Origin: Mycobacterium sp. URHD0025
GTDB lineage: Bacteria > Actinomycetota > Actinomycetes > Mycobacteriales > Mycobacteriaceae
Length of the DNA stretch: 64,000 nt
NCBI RefSeq assembly: GCF_000426065.1
Contig: NZ_AUEQ01000006.1
Span: 582,366 to 646,365 of the forward strand
Reading direction: 5' to 3'
The position numbers and the translations under genes are program-made. Below are positions 50,342 through 58,809 of the stretch, piece by piece. The stretch's first letter is position 1; every line of letters starts with the position of its first letter. Under the pieces are notes generated by a model. That model worked only from the letters and a program-made list of their open reading frames with translations, did not search any database and had not been told where the DNA came from.

Positions 50342-51760
50342 ATGCGCGCATTCGGGCTGTTGGCGGTGCTGGCCGTGGTCTTGGCGAGTACGGCGTGCTC
50401 GGATGGCGGCGGTGACACGCCGGGAGGCTCGACCGAGCCGGCCGCCCCGGCGGAGTCACGGCAGCCTCCGACGCCGCCGGGCCCGGGCAACAACATGACC
50501 ACGACCGACTTCCGGAACGTGAAAATCTTTGACGGCCACAGCGATCGGTTGTCGGCACCGTCGAACGTGCGGGTCAAGGGCAACCGGATCGAGCGGATCT
50601 CCGCCGAGCCGCTGCCGCCCGATCCGGCCGCCACGGTCATCGACGGCGGTGGTCGGACGTTGATGCCGGGCCTGATCGACAACCACTGGCACACGATGTT
50701 CGTGCGTCCCTCACCCGCGCTGATGATGTCTGCGGATCCCGGTTACATCAACCTGATTGCCGGAGACGAGGCCGGCGACACCCTGATGCGCGGTTTCACC
50801 ACCGTGCGCGATCTCGGTGGGCCCAGCTTCGGTCTCAAGCGGGCCATCGACGAGGGCGTGATCGACGGGCCGCGCATCTTCCCGTCGGGCGCGATGATCA
50901 CCGTCACCAGTGGCCACGGCGATTTCCGCACCGGCCACGATCTTCCGCGCAGTCCCGGCGGGCCGCCGTCGCAGCAGGAGGCGCTGGGGGCGAGTGCGGT
51001 CGCCGACAGCCCCGACGAGGTGCGGATGCGCACGCGTGAGCAGCTGTTCCAGGGTGCCTCGCAGATCAAACTGACCGCAGGCGGCGGGGTGTCGTCGCCG
51101 CACAGTCCGCTCGACGTGGTGGCGTTCACCGAACCGGAACTGCGTGCCGCGACCGAGGCGGCCACCAACTGGGGCACCTACGTCACGGTGCACGCCTACA
51201 CCCCGGCGACCATCACACAGGCCATCCGCGCGGGCGTGCGAGTCATCGAACATGCGCACCTGATGGACGACGCCACCGCGAAAGTGATGGCCGACAAGGA
51301 CATCTGGTTGAGCACACAACCCATCCCGGCCGAGATGATCGGCGCATTCCCGCCCGGCTCCGACGAGGCCGCGAAGGCCAAGGAGATCGTCGACGGCGTC
51401 GACAACGTCTACCAGCTGGCCCGCAAATACAACATCAAGACGGCGTTCGGCACCGACATCCTCTTCTCGCCGCAACTGGCTCCCAGGCAAGGGGCACTGC
51501 TGGCGGGCCTGGGCAAGTGGTTCACGCCGGCGGAGGTGCTGGCGATGGCCACCGGAACCAATGCCGAGTTGTTGGCTCTGTCGGGCAAGCGCAGTCCCTA
51601 CGCCGGAAAACTGGGTGTGGTCGAAGAGGGCGCCCTGGCAGATCTGCTGCTGGTCGACGGTGACCCGCTTGCGCATCTGGACCTGATCGCGGATCCCGCA
51701 CGCAACTTCAAAGTGATCATGAAGGACGGGAAAACATACAAGAACGCGCTGGTGCAGTGA
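50342..51760 (+). CDS. Amidohydrolase-family lipoprotein
   Basis: A 472-residue imidazolonepropionase/prolidase-like amidohydrolase exported as a lipoprotein: lipobox LASTAC with lipid cysteine at about 19, a Gly/Pro-rich spacer, then a metal-dependent TIM barrel. Ligand motifs: GLIDNHWHTM (about 102-110), QIKLTAGGG with the candidate carbamylated lysine (about 240), VTVHAYT (about 283), IEHAHLMD (about 303) and FGTDILF (about 380). ATG 50342 has AAGGA six bases upstream. A role in scavenging extracellular amides or dipeptides is inferred. Confidence 0.85.
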   Translation: MRAFGLLAVLAVVLASTACSDGGGDTPGGSTEPAAPAESRQPPTPPGPGNNMTTTDFRNVKIFDGHSDRLSAPSNVRVKGNRIERISAEPLPPDPAATVIDGGGRTLMPGLIDNHWHTMFVRPSPALMMSADPGYINLIAGDEAGDTLMRGFTTVRDLGGPSFGLKRAIDEGVIDGPRIFPSGAMITVTSGHGDFRTGHDLPRSPGGPPSQQEALGASAVADSPDEVRMRTREQLFQGASQIKLTAGGGVSSPHSPLDVVAFTEPELRAATEAATNWGTYVTVHAYTPATITQAIRAGVRVIEHAHLMDDATAKVMADKDIWLSTQPIPAEMIGAFPPGSDEAAKAKEIVDGVDNVYQLARKYNIKTAFGTDILFSPQLAPRQGALLAGLGKWFTPAEVLAMATGTNAELLALSGKRSPYAGKLGVVEEGALADLLLVDGDPLAHLDLIADPARNFKVIMKDGKTYKNALVQ

Positions 51761-51796
51761 CTGTGACGACTACCGTAGGACTGGCTACGAGCGGGT

Positions 51797-51816
51797 AACC
51801 TACGGTACCGTAGGTT
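51797..51816. promoter_or_regulatory. Perfect 20-bp palindromic operator before the desaturase reductase
   Basis: AACCTACGGTACCGTAGGTT is fully self-complementary and ends one base before the ATG at 51818. The internal TACCGT (51806-51811) is 6 nt before the ATG and could be the -10 of a leaderless transcript, so a bound repressor would block initiation. A further half-site CTACCGTAG occurs at 51770-51778. The same motif precedes desA3. Confidence 0.75.
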
Positions 51817-51817
51817 C

Positions 51818-52969
51818 ATGGCCAAGAACTCCATCAAGGTCTCGGCCAATGTGGCCGATACGGTCCGTCCCACGATTGCCGACGCCGCGCGGCGTCCCGC
51901 CTGGAATGCGCTCCGTCGCATCGTCGGCCAGGTGACCACTCCGCTGCTGCCCGACGATTACCTCAAGCTGGCCAACCCGCTGTGGTCGGCGCGGGAGTTG
52001 CGCGGCCGGGTGGTCGAAGTGCGGCGGGAAACCGCTGATTCCGCGACCCTGGTGATCAAACCGGGCTGGGGATTCTCATTCGACTACGAACCGGGCCAGT
52101 ACGTCGGCATCGGTGTGCTGATCGACGGCCGGTGGCGGTGGCGATCGTATTCACTCACCTCGACGCCGGAGAAGACTCCAACCGGGCTGGGCGCACGGAC
52201 CATCGCGATCACGGTCAAGGCGATGCCCGAAGGGTTCCTGTCGACTCACCTGGTCGACGGGCTGCGGCCGGGAACCGTCGTCCGGTTGGCCGCGCCGCAG
52301 GGCAACTTCGTCATGCCCGCCCCGGCGCCGGCGACGGTGTTGTTCGTGACGGCGGGCTCTGGGATCACCCCGGTGATGTCGATGCTGCGCACCTTGGTGC
52401 GCCGCGACCAGATCACCGACATCGTGCACGTGCATTCCGCGCCGACGGAATCCGACGTGCTGTTCGGCCAGGAGCTGGCGGCGCTGCACGATGCGCATCC
52501 CGGCTACCGGCTGCTGTTGCGCAGCACCCGCAGCGAAGGCAGGCTTGACCTGGCCCAGATCGGTGACGTGGTCCCCGATTGGCGTGAACGTCAAGCGTGG
52601 GCGTGCGGGCCGGAAGGCATGCTCAACGACGCCGAACAGGTGTGGGCGGCGGCCGGTATCGCCGACAGCCTGCACCTGGAGCGCTTCGCAGTGTCGCGCG
52701 CGGCTCCGCATGGGGCCGGGGGAACGGTGACATTCGAACGCAGCGGCAAGGAGGTCACTGTCGACGGTGCCACGCCGTTGATGGATGCGGGCGAGCAGGT
52801 GGGCATCCAGATGCCGTTCGGCTGCCGGATGGGAATCTGCCAGTCGTGCGTGGTGGGTCTGGTCGACGGGCATGTGCGCGATCTGCGCACCGGAGCCGAG
52901 CACGAACCGGGCACCCGGATCCAGACCTGCGTTTCGGCGGCCTCTGGCGACTGTGTTCTGGACGTTTAG
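51818..52969 (+). CDS. Ferredoxin-type oxidoreductase, electron donor of DesA3
   Basis: A 383-residue orthologue of Rv3230c, an NADPH:FAD:2Fe-2S reductase known to deliver electrons to the DesA3 stearoyl-CoA desaturase. FAD-binding domain (about 55-160; [14 protein letters not shown]), NAD(P) domain ([21 protein letters not shown] about 168-188) and C-terminal plant-type 2Fe-2S domain with CRMGICQSC (about 339-347) and QTCVS. Located 68 bp upstream of desA3, with the same palindrome in front of both genes. Confidence 0.94.
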   Translation: MAKNSIKVSANVADTVRPTIADAARRPAWNALRRIVGQVTTPLLPDDYLKLANPLWSARELRGRVVEVRRETADSATLVIKPGWGFSFDYEPGQYVGIGVLIDGRWRWRSYSLTSTPEKTPTGLGARTIAITVKAMPEGFLSTHLVDGLRPGTVVRLAAPQGNFVMPAPAPATVLFVTAGSGITPVMSMLRTLVRRDQITDIVHVHSAPTESDVLFGQELAALHDAHPGYRLLLRSTRSEGRLDLAQIGDVVPDWRERQAWACGPEGMLNDAEQVWAAAGIADSLHLERFAVSRAAPHGAGGTVTFERSGKEVTVDGATPLMDAGEQVGIQMPFGCRMGICQSCVVGLVDGHVRDLRTGAEHEPGTRIQTCVSAASGDCVLDV

Positions 52970-52982
52970 TCTTTACTGGCTA

Positions 52983-53019
52983 GTAACCTACGGAATCGTA
53001 GGTTACGCTACCGTAGGTA
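52983..53019. promoter_or_regulatory. Palindromic operators before desA3
   Basis: GTAACCTACG-GAAT-CGTAGGTTAC (52983-53006) has perfect 10-bp arms; it is followed by TACCGTAGGTA (53009-53019), sharing the core of the palindrome at 51797. The sites lie 19-55 bp before the desA3 ATG and overlap TACCGT, a possible -10. Confidence 0.72.
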
Positions 53020-53037
53020 AGCGAGAGGAGGCCGACG

Positions 53038-54276
53038 ATGGCAGTTACTGACGTTCCCGCATTTACGCATCTTACGGATGCCGACATCGAGAACCTGGGC
53101 ATAGAACTCGATGCGATCCGCCAGGACATCGAAGACTCCCGTGGAGAGCGCGATGCGCGCTACATCCGCCGCACCATCGCTGCCCAGCGTGCCCTTGAGC
53201 TGACCGGGCGACTGCTGTTGGCGGCGAGTTCGCGGCGATCGGCGTGGTGGGCAGGCACCGCGACACTGGGCGTGGCCAAGATCATCGAGAACATGGAGAT
53301 CGGCCACAACGTCATGCACGGTCAGTGGGACTGGATGAACGATCCCGAGATTCACTCCTCGTCGTGGGAGTGGGACATGAGCGGGGCGTCCAAGCACTGG
53401 CGGTTCACCCACAACTTCATGCACCACAAGTACACGAACATCCTCGGCATGGACGACGACGTGGGCTACGGCGTCATCCGCGTCACCCGGGATGCCAAGT
53501 GGAAGCCGTTCAACCTGTACGGCAATCTGCTGTTCAACACCCTTCTCGCGATCGGCTTCGAGTGGGGCGTCGGGCTGCAGCACCTGGAGCTCGGCAAGAT
53601 CTTCAAGGGCCGCGACAACCGCAACGCCACGCTCGAGCGGGTTCGCGAGTTCGGCGTCAAGGCCGGCAATCAGCTGGCCAAGGACTATGTCGTGTGGCCC
53701 GCGCTGACTTCGCTGTCGCCCGGTGCGACCTTCACGTCCACCTTGAAGGCCAATGCAGTGGCCAACGTCATCCGCAACGTGTGGGCCAACGCGGTGATCT
53801 TCTGCGGCCACTTCCCTGATGGCGCAGAGAAATTCACCAAGACCGACATGGTCGGCGAGAGCCGCGGCCAGTGGTACCTGCGCCAGATGCTGGGCAGCGC
53901 CAACTTCGACAACGGCCCGGCGCTGCGCTTCATGAGCGGCAACCTGTGCCACCAGATCGAGCACCACCTGTTCCCGGATCTGCCGAGCAATCGGTACGCC
54001 GAGATCGCGATCCGCGTGAGGGCGCTGTGCGACAAGTACGACCTGCCCTACACCACGGGACCGTTCCTGGTGCAGTACGGCAAGACCTGGCGCACCATCG
54101 CCAAACTGTCGCTGCCGGACCGGTTCCTGAAGGACACGGCCGACAATGCCCCGGAGACCCGCAGCGAGCGGATGTTCACCGAGCTCGAAGGCTACGGCGT
54201 CACCGATCCCGATACCGGACGCCGTCGTGGTCTGAAGTCGGCGATCGCGGCTGTGCGGGGCTGGCGCCGCCGCTGA
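53038..54276 (+). CDS. desA3: Stearoyl-CoA Delta-9 desaturase DesA3
   Basis: Membrane diiron acyl-CoA desaturase, 412 residues, making oleoyl-CoA from stearoyl-CoA. Three histidine boxes are intact: HNVMH (H90, H94), HNFMHH (about 125) and HQIEHH (about 305). Membrane helices are short and amphipathic in this family. AGAGGAGG precedes the ATG. It pairs with the reductase upstream (Rv3229c-Rv3230c); shared operators suggest regulation by fatty acid status. Confidence 0.95.
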   Translation: MAVTDVPAFTHLTDADIENLGIELDAIRQDIEDSRGERDARYIRRTIAAQRALELTGRLLLAASSRRSAWWAGTATLGVAKIIENMEIGHNVMHGQWDWMNDPEIHSSSWEWDMSGASKHWRFTHNFMHHKYTNILGMDDDVGYGVIRVTRDAKWKPFNLYGNLLFNTLLAIGFEWGVGLQHLELGKIFKGRDNRNATLERVREFGVKAGNQLAKDYVVWPALTSLSPGATFTSTLKANAVANVIRNVWANAVIFCGHFPDGAEKFTKTDMVGESRGQWYLRQMLGSANFDNGPALRFMSGNLCHQIEHHLFPDLPSNRYAEIAIRVRALCDKYDLPYTTGPFLVQYGKTWRTIAKLSLPDRFLKDTADNAPETRSERMFTELEGYGVTDPDTGRRRGLKSAIAAVRGWRRR

Positions 54277-54335
54277 TTCCGTCGATTCCAAGCATTTGCC
54301 CCACGCACTCCCAGGTCCCTGGCAGCCGTCGCTCA

Positions 54336-54341
54336 TATCCT
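54336..54341 (+). promoter_or_regulatory. -10 box of a probable leaderless transcript
   Basis: TATCCT ends 7 nt before the GTG of the small secreted protein at 54349. Confidence 0.5.
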
Positions 54342-54348
54342 TTGGCTC

Positions 54349-54774
54349 GTGAAGAGGAAGCTCGGCCTGGCCACCATGATGCTCGGCGCTTCGATCGTCC
54401 CCATGGCCGCGATGGCCACGGGTGTCGCCGCGGCCGACGACTATGCCGGCCAGAAGTACTCCGACGCGCAGTCGGCGCTGGCCGACGCCGGCATGAAGGG
54501 CGTCGTCGCGACCCGCTCCGGTGATTCGCTGGCCGACGACGACTGTGTCGTCACCAGTTCGGAGAAGGCGCCGTGGCTCAAAGGTGACGACTTCGCGCCG
54601 GTGACCGACACCGTGCTGCTCAACCTCAACTGCAGCGCCGGTGTGGCCTCGGCCAAGACGCCGGGCAACTCGGCCGCCAGCCCCGAGGGTCGCGCCGCCA
54701 TCGCCCAGGCCAAGCAGCAGGCCGAAGAGGAACAGCAGCAGGCTGAGGCAGATCAGGCCAAGTCCAAGCACTGA
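54349..54774 (+). CDS. Small secreted protein with a PASTA-like region
   Basis: A 141-residue exported protein. Signal peptide about 1-29 (KRKLG then hydrophobic, cleavage after VAA/AAA). The mature domain (about 32-95) reads like a single PASTA-type unit (YAGQKYSDAQSALADAGMKGVV, then CVVTSSEK and LLNLNC), with two cysteines that could form a disulfide. The C-terminal 40 residues are Gln/Glu/Ala-rich and probably helical. No transpeptidase or kinase domain is attached. Function unknown; peptidoglycan or lipid II binding is a guess from PASTA resemblance. Confidence 0.78.
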   Translation: MKRKLGLATMMLGASIVPMAAMATGVAAADDYAGQKYSDAQSALADAGMKGVVATRSGDSLADDDCVVTSSEKAPWLKGDDFAPVTDTVLLNLNCSAGVASAKTPGNSAASPEGRAAIAQAKQQAEEEQQQAEADQAKSKH

Positions 54775-54776
54775 CC

Positions 54777-55583
54777 TCACATGTTGAGTTCCCACACCTT
54801 CGGCCAGTCCTTGCCCCGGAGCACGGCGTCGATGCCGCCGTCGACGAAGATGACCGACCCGACGAAGTAACTCGCCTCGGGGCTCAGCAGGAACGCGACC
54901 GATGCGGCGATCTCTTCGGGGCGTCCGCCCCGCCCGGCGGGAATGGTCTTGAGGAACTGCTCCATCCCCGCACCGGTCAGCGGGTCCTTGCGCCCCTCCT
55001 GGGTCATCGGGGTGTCGATGAGCCCCGGTGCGATCGCGTTGAGCCGGATGCCCTCGGCGATGTACTCGGCGGACTTGGTCCGCGCGTAGTAGGCCAGTGC
55101 GGCCTTGGTCGCCGGGTAGGCCTGCAGCGCCGCGAAATCGCCATAGGTGGAGGCGATGGTGTTGGCACCCGCCTCGTCGCCGGCCAGACAGGCCTCGGCC
55201 AGCTCGACCGGCCAATTCGGTTGGCTGGTGGTCGAATTCGAGCTGATCAGTACCACCGATGCGTTCTCCCGGTTGGCCAGCAAGGGGCGCAGGCCTTCCA
55301 GCAGCTCGATCGCACCGAAGTAGTTGACGGCGATGAGCAGATGCGCCGGTCGGCCGGTCGCCGCGGCCAGCCCGGCGAACGGGACGAAACCGTCGATACC
55401 ACCGCCCGCGAGCTCGGTGACCTTCGCGATCGCTTCAGCCCGCCCGCCGGGGGTGCTCAGGTCGACGTTCACGTCGGCATCGCGCAGATCGACGCCGATC
55501 ACCCGATGACCGTCGGATTCCAGCCTTTTCTTGGTGGCTGCGCCGAGTCCAGAGGCGCTGCCGGTGAGAACATATGTAGCCAC
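54777..55583 (-). CDS. SDR-family oxidoreductase
   Basis: Classical short-chain dehydrogenase, 268 residues: cofactor motif TGSASGLG (about 7-14), VDLRDADV after strand 2 (Asp suggests NAD preference), catalytic SSNST (about 114) and YPATKAAL (Tyr about 155, Lys 159), ending in a C-terminal lid. It resembles 3-alpha-hydroxysteroid dehydrogenase-like enzymes. GTG start with TAGGGT 8 nt upstream. It converges on the small secreted gene with a 2-bp gap. Substrate unknown. Confidence 0.87.
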   Translation of the reverse strand: MATYVLTGSASGLGAATKKRLESDGHRVIGVDLRDADVNVDLSTPGGRAEAIAKVTELAGGGIDGFVPFAGLAAATGRPAHLLIAVNYFGAIELLEGLRPLLANRENASVVLISSNSTTSQPNWPVELAEACLAGDEAGANTIASTYGDFAALQAYPATKAALAYYARTKSAEYIAEGIRLNAIAPGLIDTPMTQEGRKDPLTGAGMEQFLKTIPAGRGGRPEEIAASVAFLLSPEASYFVGSVIFVDGGIDAVLRGKDWPKVWELNM

Positions 55584-55653
55584 GATGAGCGACCCTAGTG
55601 CGGCGCCGTCATCGATCGTCGGGGTGTGCCGCCCAGTGGTACACGGGCGCCGG

Positions 55654-56634
55654 TCAGGCTTCCTTCAGCACCGCGAGCAGGCGCCGGGCCGCGGCGACCC
55701 GGCCTGCCGCCGGGCCGGACAAGGTGTCCAGGGCGCATTCGGGATCGGCCGGCGGCCCCATGTGGCCGCAGCCGCGTGGACACTCGTCGATGGTCTCCGC
55801 CAGATCCGAGAACGCCTGGATCACGTCGTCCGGTTGGATATGGGCCAGGCCGAACGAGCGGATCCCGGGGGTGTCGATCACCCAACCGGCCCCGTCGAGT
55901 GACAGCGCGACCGACTGGGTGGAGGTGTGCTTGCCCTTGCCCACACCCGACACCTCGCCTGTTGCCCGGTAGGCATCTGGTACAAGGCGATTCACCAAGG
56001 TGGACTTGCCGACACCGGAGTGGCCGAGGAACACCGTGACCTGCCCGGTCAGCAGCGGGGCGACGGCCGCGAGAGGATCCTCACGGCCGGCGTTGACGAT
56101 GGTCAGGTCCAGCTCGGCGAACTGCGCCGCGAAGGGCTCCGGCGGCGCCAGATCCGACTTCGTCAGGCACAGAATGGGTTTCAGCCCGCCGGCATATGCG
56201 GCGATCAAAGTGCGTTCGACGAATCCGGTGCGCGGCGGCGGGTCGGCCAGAGCCACCACGACCAACAGCTGATCGGCATTGGCGACCACGACACGCTCGG
56301 TCGGGTCGGTGTCATCGGCGGTGCGGCGCAACACCGTTCGACGCTCGCCCCGGCGCACGATGCGGGCCAGGGTGTCCGGCCGCCCGGACAGATCGCCGAC
56401 GATGTCGACGTCGTCGCCGACCACGATCGGGGTGCGGCCCAGTTCACGGGCGCGCATCGCGACCACGCGGTGATACGGGTCGCGGTCGAGCGCACAGCCC
56501 CACCTGCCACGGTCGACGGTCACCACCATCGCCGACTGGGCGTCGGCGTGGTCCGGCCGGGTCTTGGTGCGCGGACGTGAGCCTTTGCCCGGTCTGATCC
56601 GGACGTCGGACTCGTCGTATTCCCGCGCTCCCAA
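55654..56634 (-). CDS. rsgA: Ribosome small subunit-dependent GTPase RsgA
   Basis: Circularly permuted GTPase (326 residues) acting in late 30S maturation. OB-fold N-terminus, then G4 (TKSDL, about 155) before G1 (GHSGVGKSTL, about 203) and G3 (DTPGIRSFGL, about 250), followed by a zinc site CPRGCGHMGPPADPEC (about 283-298). The TTG start lies 6 bp after the aroA stop; upstream GGGGGAAG sits inside the end of aroA. Orthologue of Rv3228, co-directional with aroA. Confidence 0.93.
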   Translation of the reverse strand: MGAREYDESDVRIRPGKGSRPRTKTRPDHADAQSAMVVTVDRGRWGCALDRDPYHRVVAMRARELGRTPIVVGDDVDIVGDLSGRPDTLARIVRRGERRTVLRRTADDTDPTERVVVANADQLLVVVALADPPPRTGFVERTLIAAYAGGLKPILCLTKSDLAPPEPFAAQFAELDLTIVNAGREDPLAAVAPLLTGQVTVFLGHSGVGKSTLVNRLVPDAYRATGEVSGVGKGKHTSTQSVALSLDGAGWVIDTPGIRSFGLAHIQPDDVIQAFSDLAETIDECPRGCGHMGPPADPECALDTLSGPAAGRVAAARRLLAVLKEA

Positions 56635-56640
56635 GGTGGT

Positions 56641-57963
56641 TTACTTCCCCCTCGGGTGCGCGTCGCCCGCCAGCATCTGCACCCACATCAGCGGGAAATC
56701 GGGCAGCGTCTTGGCTGTCGTGTCGATGTTCTCCACCTCGACGCCGGCCACCCGAAGACCGATGATCGCCCCCGCGGTGGCCATCCGGTGATCGGCATAC
56801 GAGCGCCAGGTCCCGCCGTGGAGCGGCCGCGCAGTGATGAGCAGGCCGTCCTCGGTTTCGGCGCACTCGCCACCGAGTCCGTTGATCTCGTTGGTCAGCG
56901 CCGCCAGCCGGTCGGTCTCGTGCCCGCGCAGATGTGCGATGCCCCGAAGCCGCGACGTCGCGCCGTCCCGGGCCAGCGCGGCCAGTGCGGCCACCGTGGG
57001 GGCCAACTCGCCCACATCGTGCAGATCGGCATCAAACCCGTCGTAGCCTTCGGCTCCACTGACTTCCAGGTGTGAATCGCGCTGGTGCACGGTCGCATTC
57101 ACCTTCGCGAGCAGGTCGAGGATCGTATCGGCAGGTTGGATGCTCACCGACGGCCAGCCGGCGATCCGCACCGTTCCGCCGGTGACGATCGCGGCCGCCA
57201 GGAACGGCGTGGAGTTGGACAGGTCCGGCTCGATGTCCCACCCCCGCGCGGCGACAGGTCCGGGGGAGACGCGCCAGCGGTTGGGCACCGAGTCGTCGAC
57301 CTGCACCCCGGCGTCACGCAACATCGCCACCGTCATCGCCACATGCGGGGCCGAGGGTACGGAGGTGCCGGTGTGCACGACGGTCAGCCCGTCGGTGAAG
57401 GTGGCACCAGACAACAACAGCCCTGATACGAACTGCGAAGACCCCGACGCGTCGATCTCGACCGTGCCCCCGGCCACGGCGCCGCGCCCGCGCACCGCGA
57501 ACGGCAGACCGTCGCCGTCCACGTCGACGCCCAGGCCGCGGAGCGCATTGAGCAGCGGGGCGATGGGCCGGGAACGGGCCTGCTCGTCGCCGTCGAAGGT
57601 GACCGACGTCGAGCCCACCGCGGCGACCGGCGGCACGAACCGCAACACGGTGCCGGCCAGCCCGCAGTCCACCCGCGCATCCGGGGCCGGCGCGATGCGA
57701 CCGCTGACGGTGAGGTGGGTGCCGTCGCCGGCGTCGGCGTCGACGGTCACCCCCAGGGTGCGGATCGCATCGATCATCAGGTCGGTGTCGCGGCTGCGCA
57801 GCGCGCCGCGGATGGTGGAGGGACCCTGTGCGGTGGCCAGAGCCGCCAGCACGAGTGCGCGGTTGGTCAGCGACTTCGAACCCGGCACCGTCACCGTGGC
57901 GTCGACCGGGGCCGTTGCCGACGGAGCCGGCCAATGCGTCGTCTGCTCCTCACGTGCACTCAC
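56641..57963 (-). CDS. aroA: 5-enolpyruvylshikimate-3-phosphate synthase AroA
   Basis: EPSP synthase, 440 residues, sixth step of the shikimate pathway. N-terminal [17 protein letters not shown] (about 28-45), [11 protein letters not shown] near 102, [15 protein letters not shown] near 240 and the C-terminal [17 protein letters not shown] near 400 are family signatures. GTG start; CAGGAT 7 nt upstream may be a leaderless -10. Divergent from the SRAP gene and followed by rsgA. Orthologue of Rv3227. Confidence 0.95.
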   Translation of the reverse strand: MSAREEQTTHWPAPSATAPVDATVTVPGSKSLTNRALVLAALATAQGPSTIRGALRSRDTDLMIDAIRTLGVTVDADAGDGTHLTVSGRIAPAPDARVDCGLAGTVLRFVPPVAAVGSTSVTFDGDEQARSRPIAPLLNALRGLGVDVDGDGLPFAVRGRGAVAGGTVEIDASGSSQFVSGLLLSGATFTDGLTVVHTGTSVPSAPHVAMTVAMLRDAGVQVDDSVPNRWRVSPGPVAARGWDIEPDLSNSTPFLAAAIVTGGTVRIAGWPSVSIQPADTILDLLAKVNATVHQRDSHLEVSGAEGYDGFDADLHDVGELAPTVAALAALARDGATSRLRGIAHLRGHETDRLAALTNEINGLGGECAETEDGLLITARPLHGGTWRSYADHRMATAGAIIGLRVAGVEVENIDTTAKTLPDFPLMWVQMLAGDAHPRGK

Positions 57964-58008
57964 GCTCTATATCCTGCCTTGTCCGCGGACTCTGCAACCA
58001 TGGGCACT

Positions 58009-58809
58009 ATGTGTGGACGTTTCGCGGTGACCACCGATCCGGCCCTGCTGGCGCAGAAGATCCAGGCGATCGATGAAAGCACGGCGAGTGCATCGGGCAC
58101 TGGCGGTGACAAAGATGCTCCGTCGGCCAATTACAGTGCCGGTCCCAACTACAGTGCTGGTCCCAACTACAACGTGGCTCCCACATCTACCATCAGCAGC
58201 GTCGTCAAACGCCACACCGACCCCGAGGACGAGTCGACGCGCCGGGTCCGGTCCATGCGCTGGGGCCTGATCCCGCCGTGGGTGAAGACCGCCGAGGGCG
58301 GCGGCCCGGACACCAAGGGCCCGTTGTTGATCAACGCACGCGCCGACAAGGTGACCAGCTCACCGGCATTCCGCAACTCCGCCAAGAACAAGCGTTGCCT
58401 GGTCCCGATGGACGGCTGGTACGAGTGGAAGGGCCAGAAGGGCGAAAAAACGCCCTTCTACATGTACGGCGCCGACGGCGAGCTGCTGTTCATGGCTGGG
58501 CTGTGGACCACGTGGCGCCCACAGGGCGCACCCAAAGACGCGCCGCCCCTGCTCAGCTGCACCATCATCACCACCGACGCGGCCGGCCCGCTCGCCGAGA
58601 TCCACGATCGGATGCCGCTGACCATCAGCGCACCGGACTGGGACCGCTGGATGGATCCGGACGCCCCGATCGATGAGGGTCTGCTGCGCGGCCACGGTGA
58701 CCTGGACCGGATTGCCATCCGCGAGGTCTCGCGACTGGTCAACAGCGTCCGCAACAACGGCCCGGAGCTCATCGAGCCGGCCGAGCCGGAAGCGCCGGGG
58801 CTGTTTTGA
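58009..58809 (+). CDS. SOS response-associated peptidase (SRAP/YedK-HMCES) protein
   Basis: A 266-residue SRAP protein. MCGRFAV exposes catalytic C2 after Met removal, which crosslinks abasic sites in ssDNA. Other active-site elements: PNYNVAPT (about 52-59), MRWGLIPPW, NARADKV (about 109), WYEWKG (about 140) and IHDRMPLT (about 201). Two extra NYSAGP units are inserted just before PNYNVAPT. Orthologue of Rv3226c. The next gene begins in a TTGA overlap with its stop. Confidence 0.93.
   Translation: MCGRFAVTTDPALLAQKIQAIDESTASASGTGGDKDAPSANYSAGPNYSAGPNYNVAPTSTISSVVKRHTDPEDESTRRVRSMRWGLIPPWVKTAEGGGPDTKGPLLINARADKVTSSPAFRNSAKNKRCLVPMDGWYEWKGQKGEKTPFYMYGADGELLFMAGLWTTWRPQGAPKDAPPLLSCTIITTDAAGPLAEIHDRMPLTISAPDWDRWMDPDAPIDEGLLRGHGDLDRIAIREVSRLVNSVRNNGPELIEPAEPEAPGLF
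58129..58182 (+). repeat. Three-copy 18-bp tandem repeat in the SRAP gene
   Basis: Units start at 58129, 58147 and 58165. The first two encode NYSAGP and differ by two silent changes; the third encodes the conserved NYNVAP. The in-frame amplification adds 12 residues beside an active-site asparagine. Confidence 0.85.
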
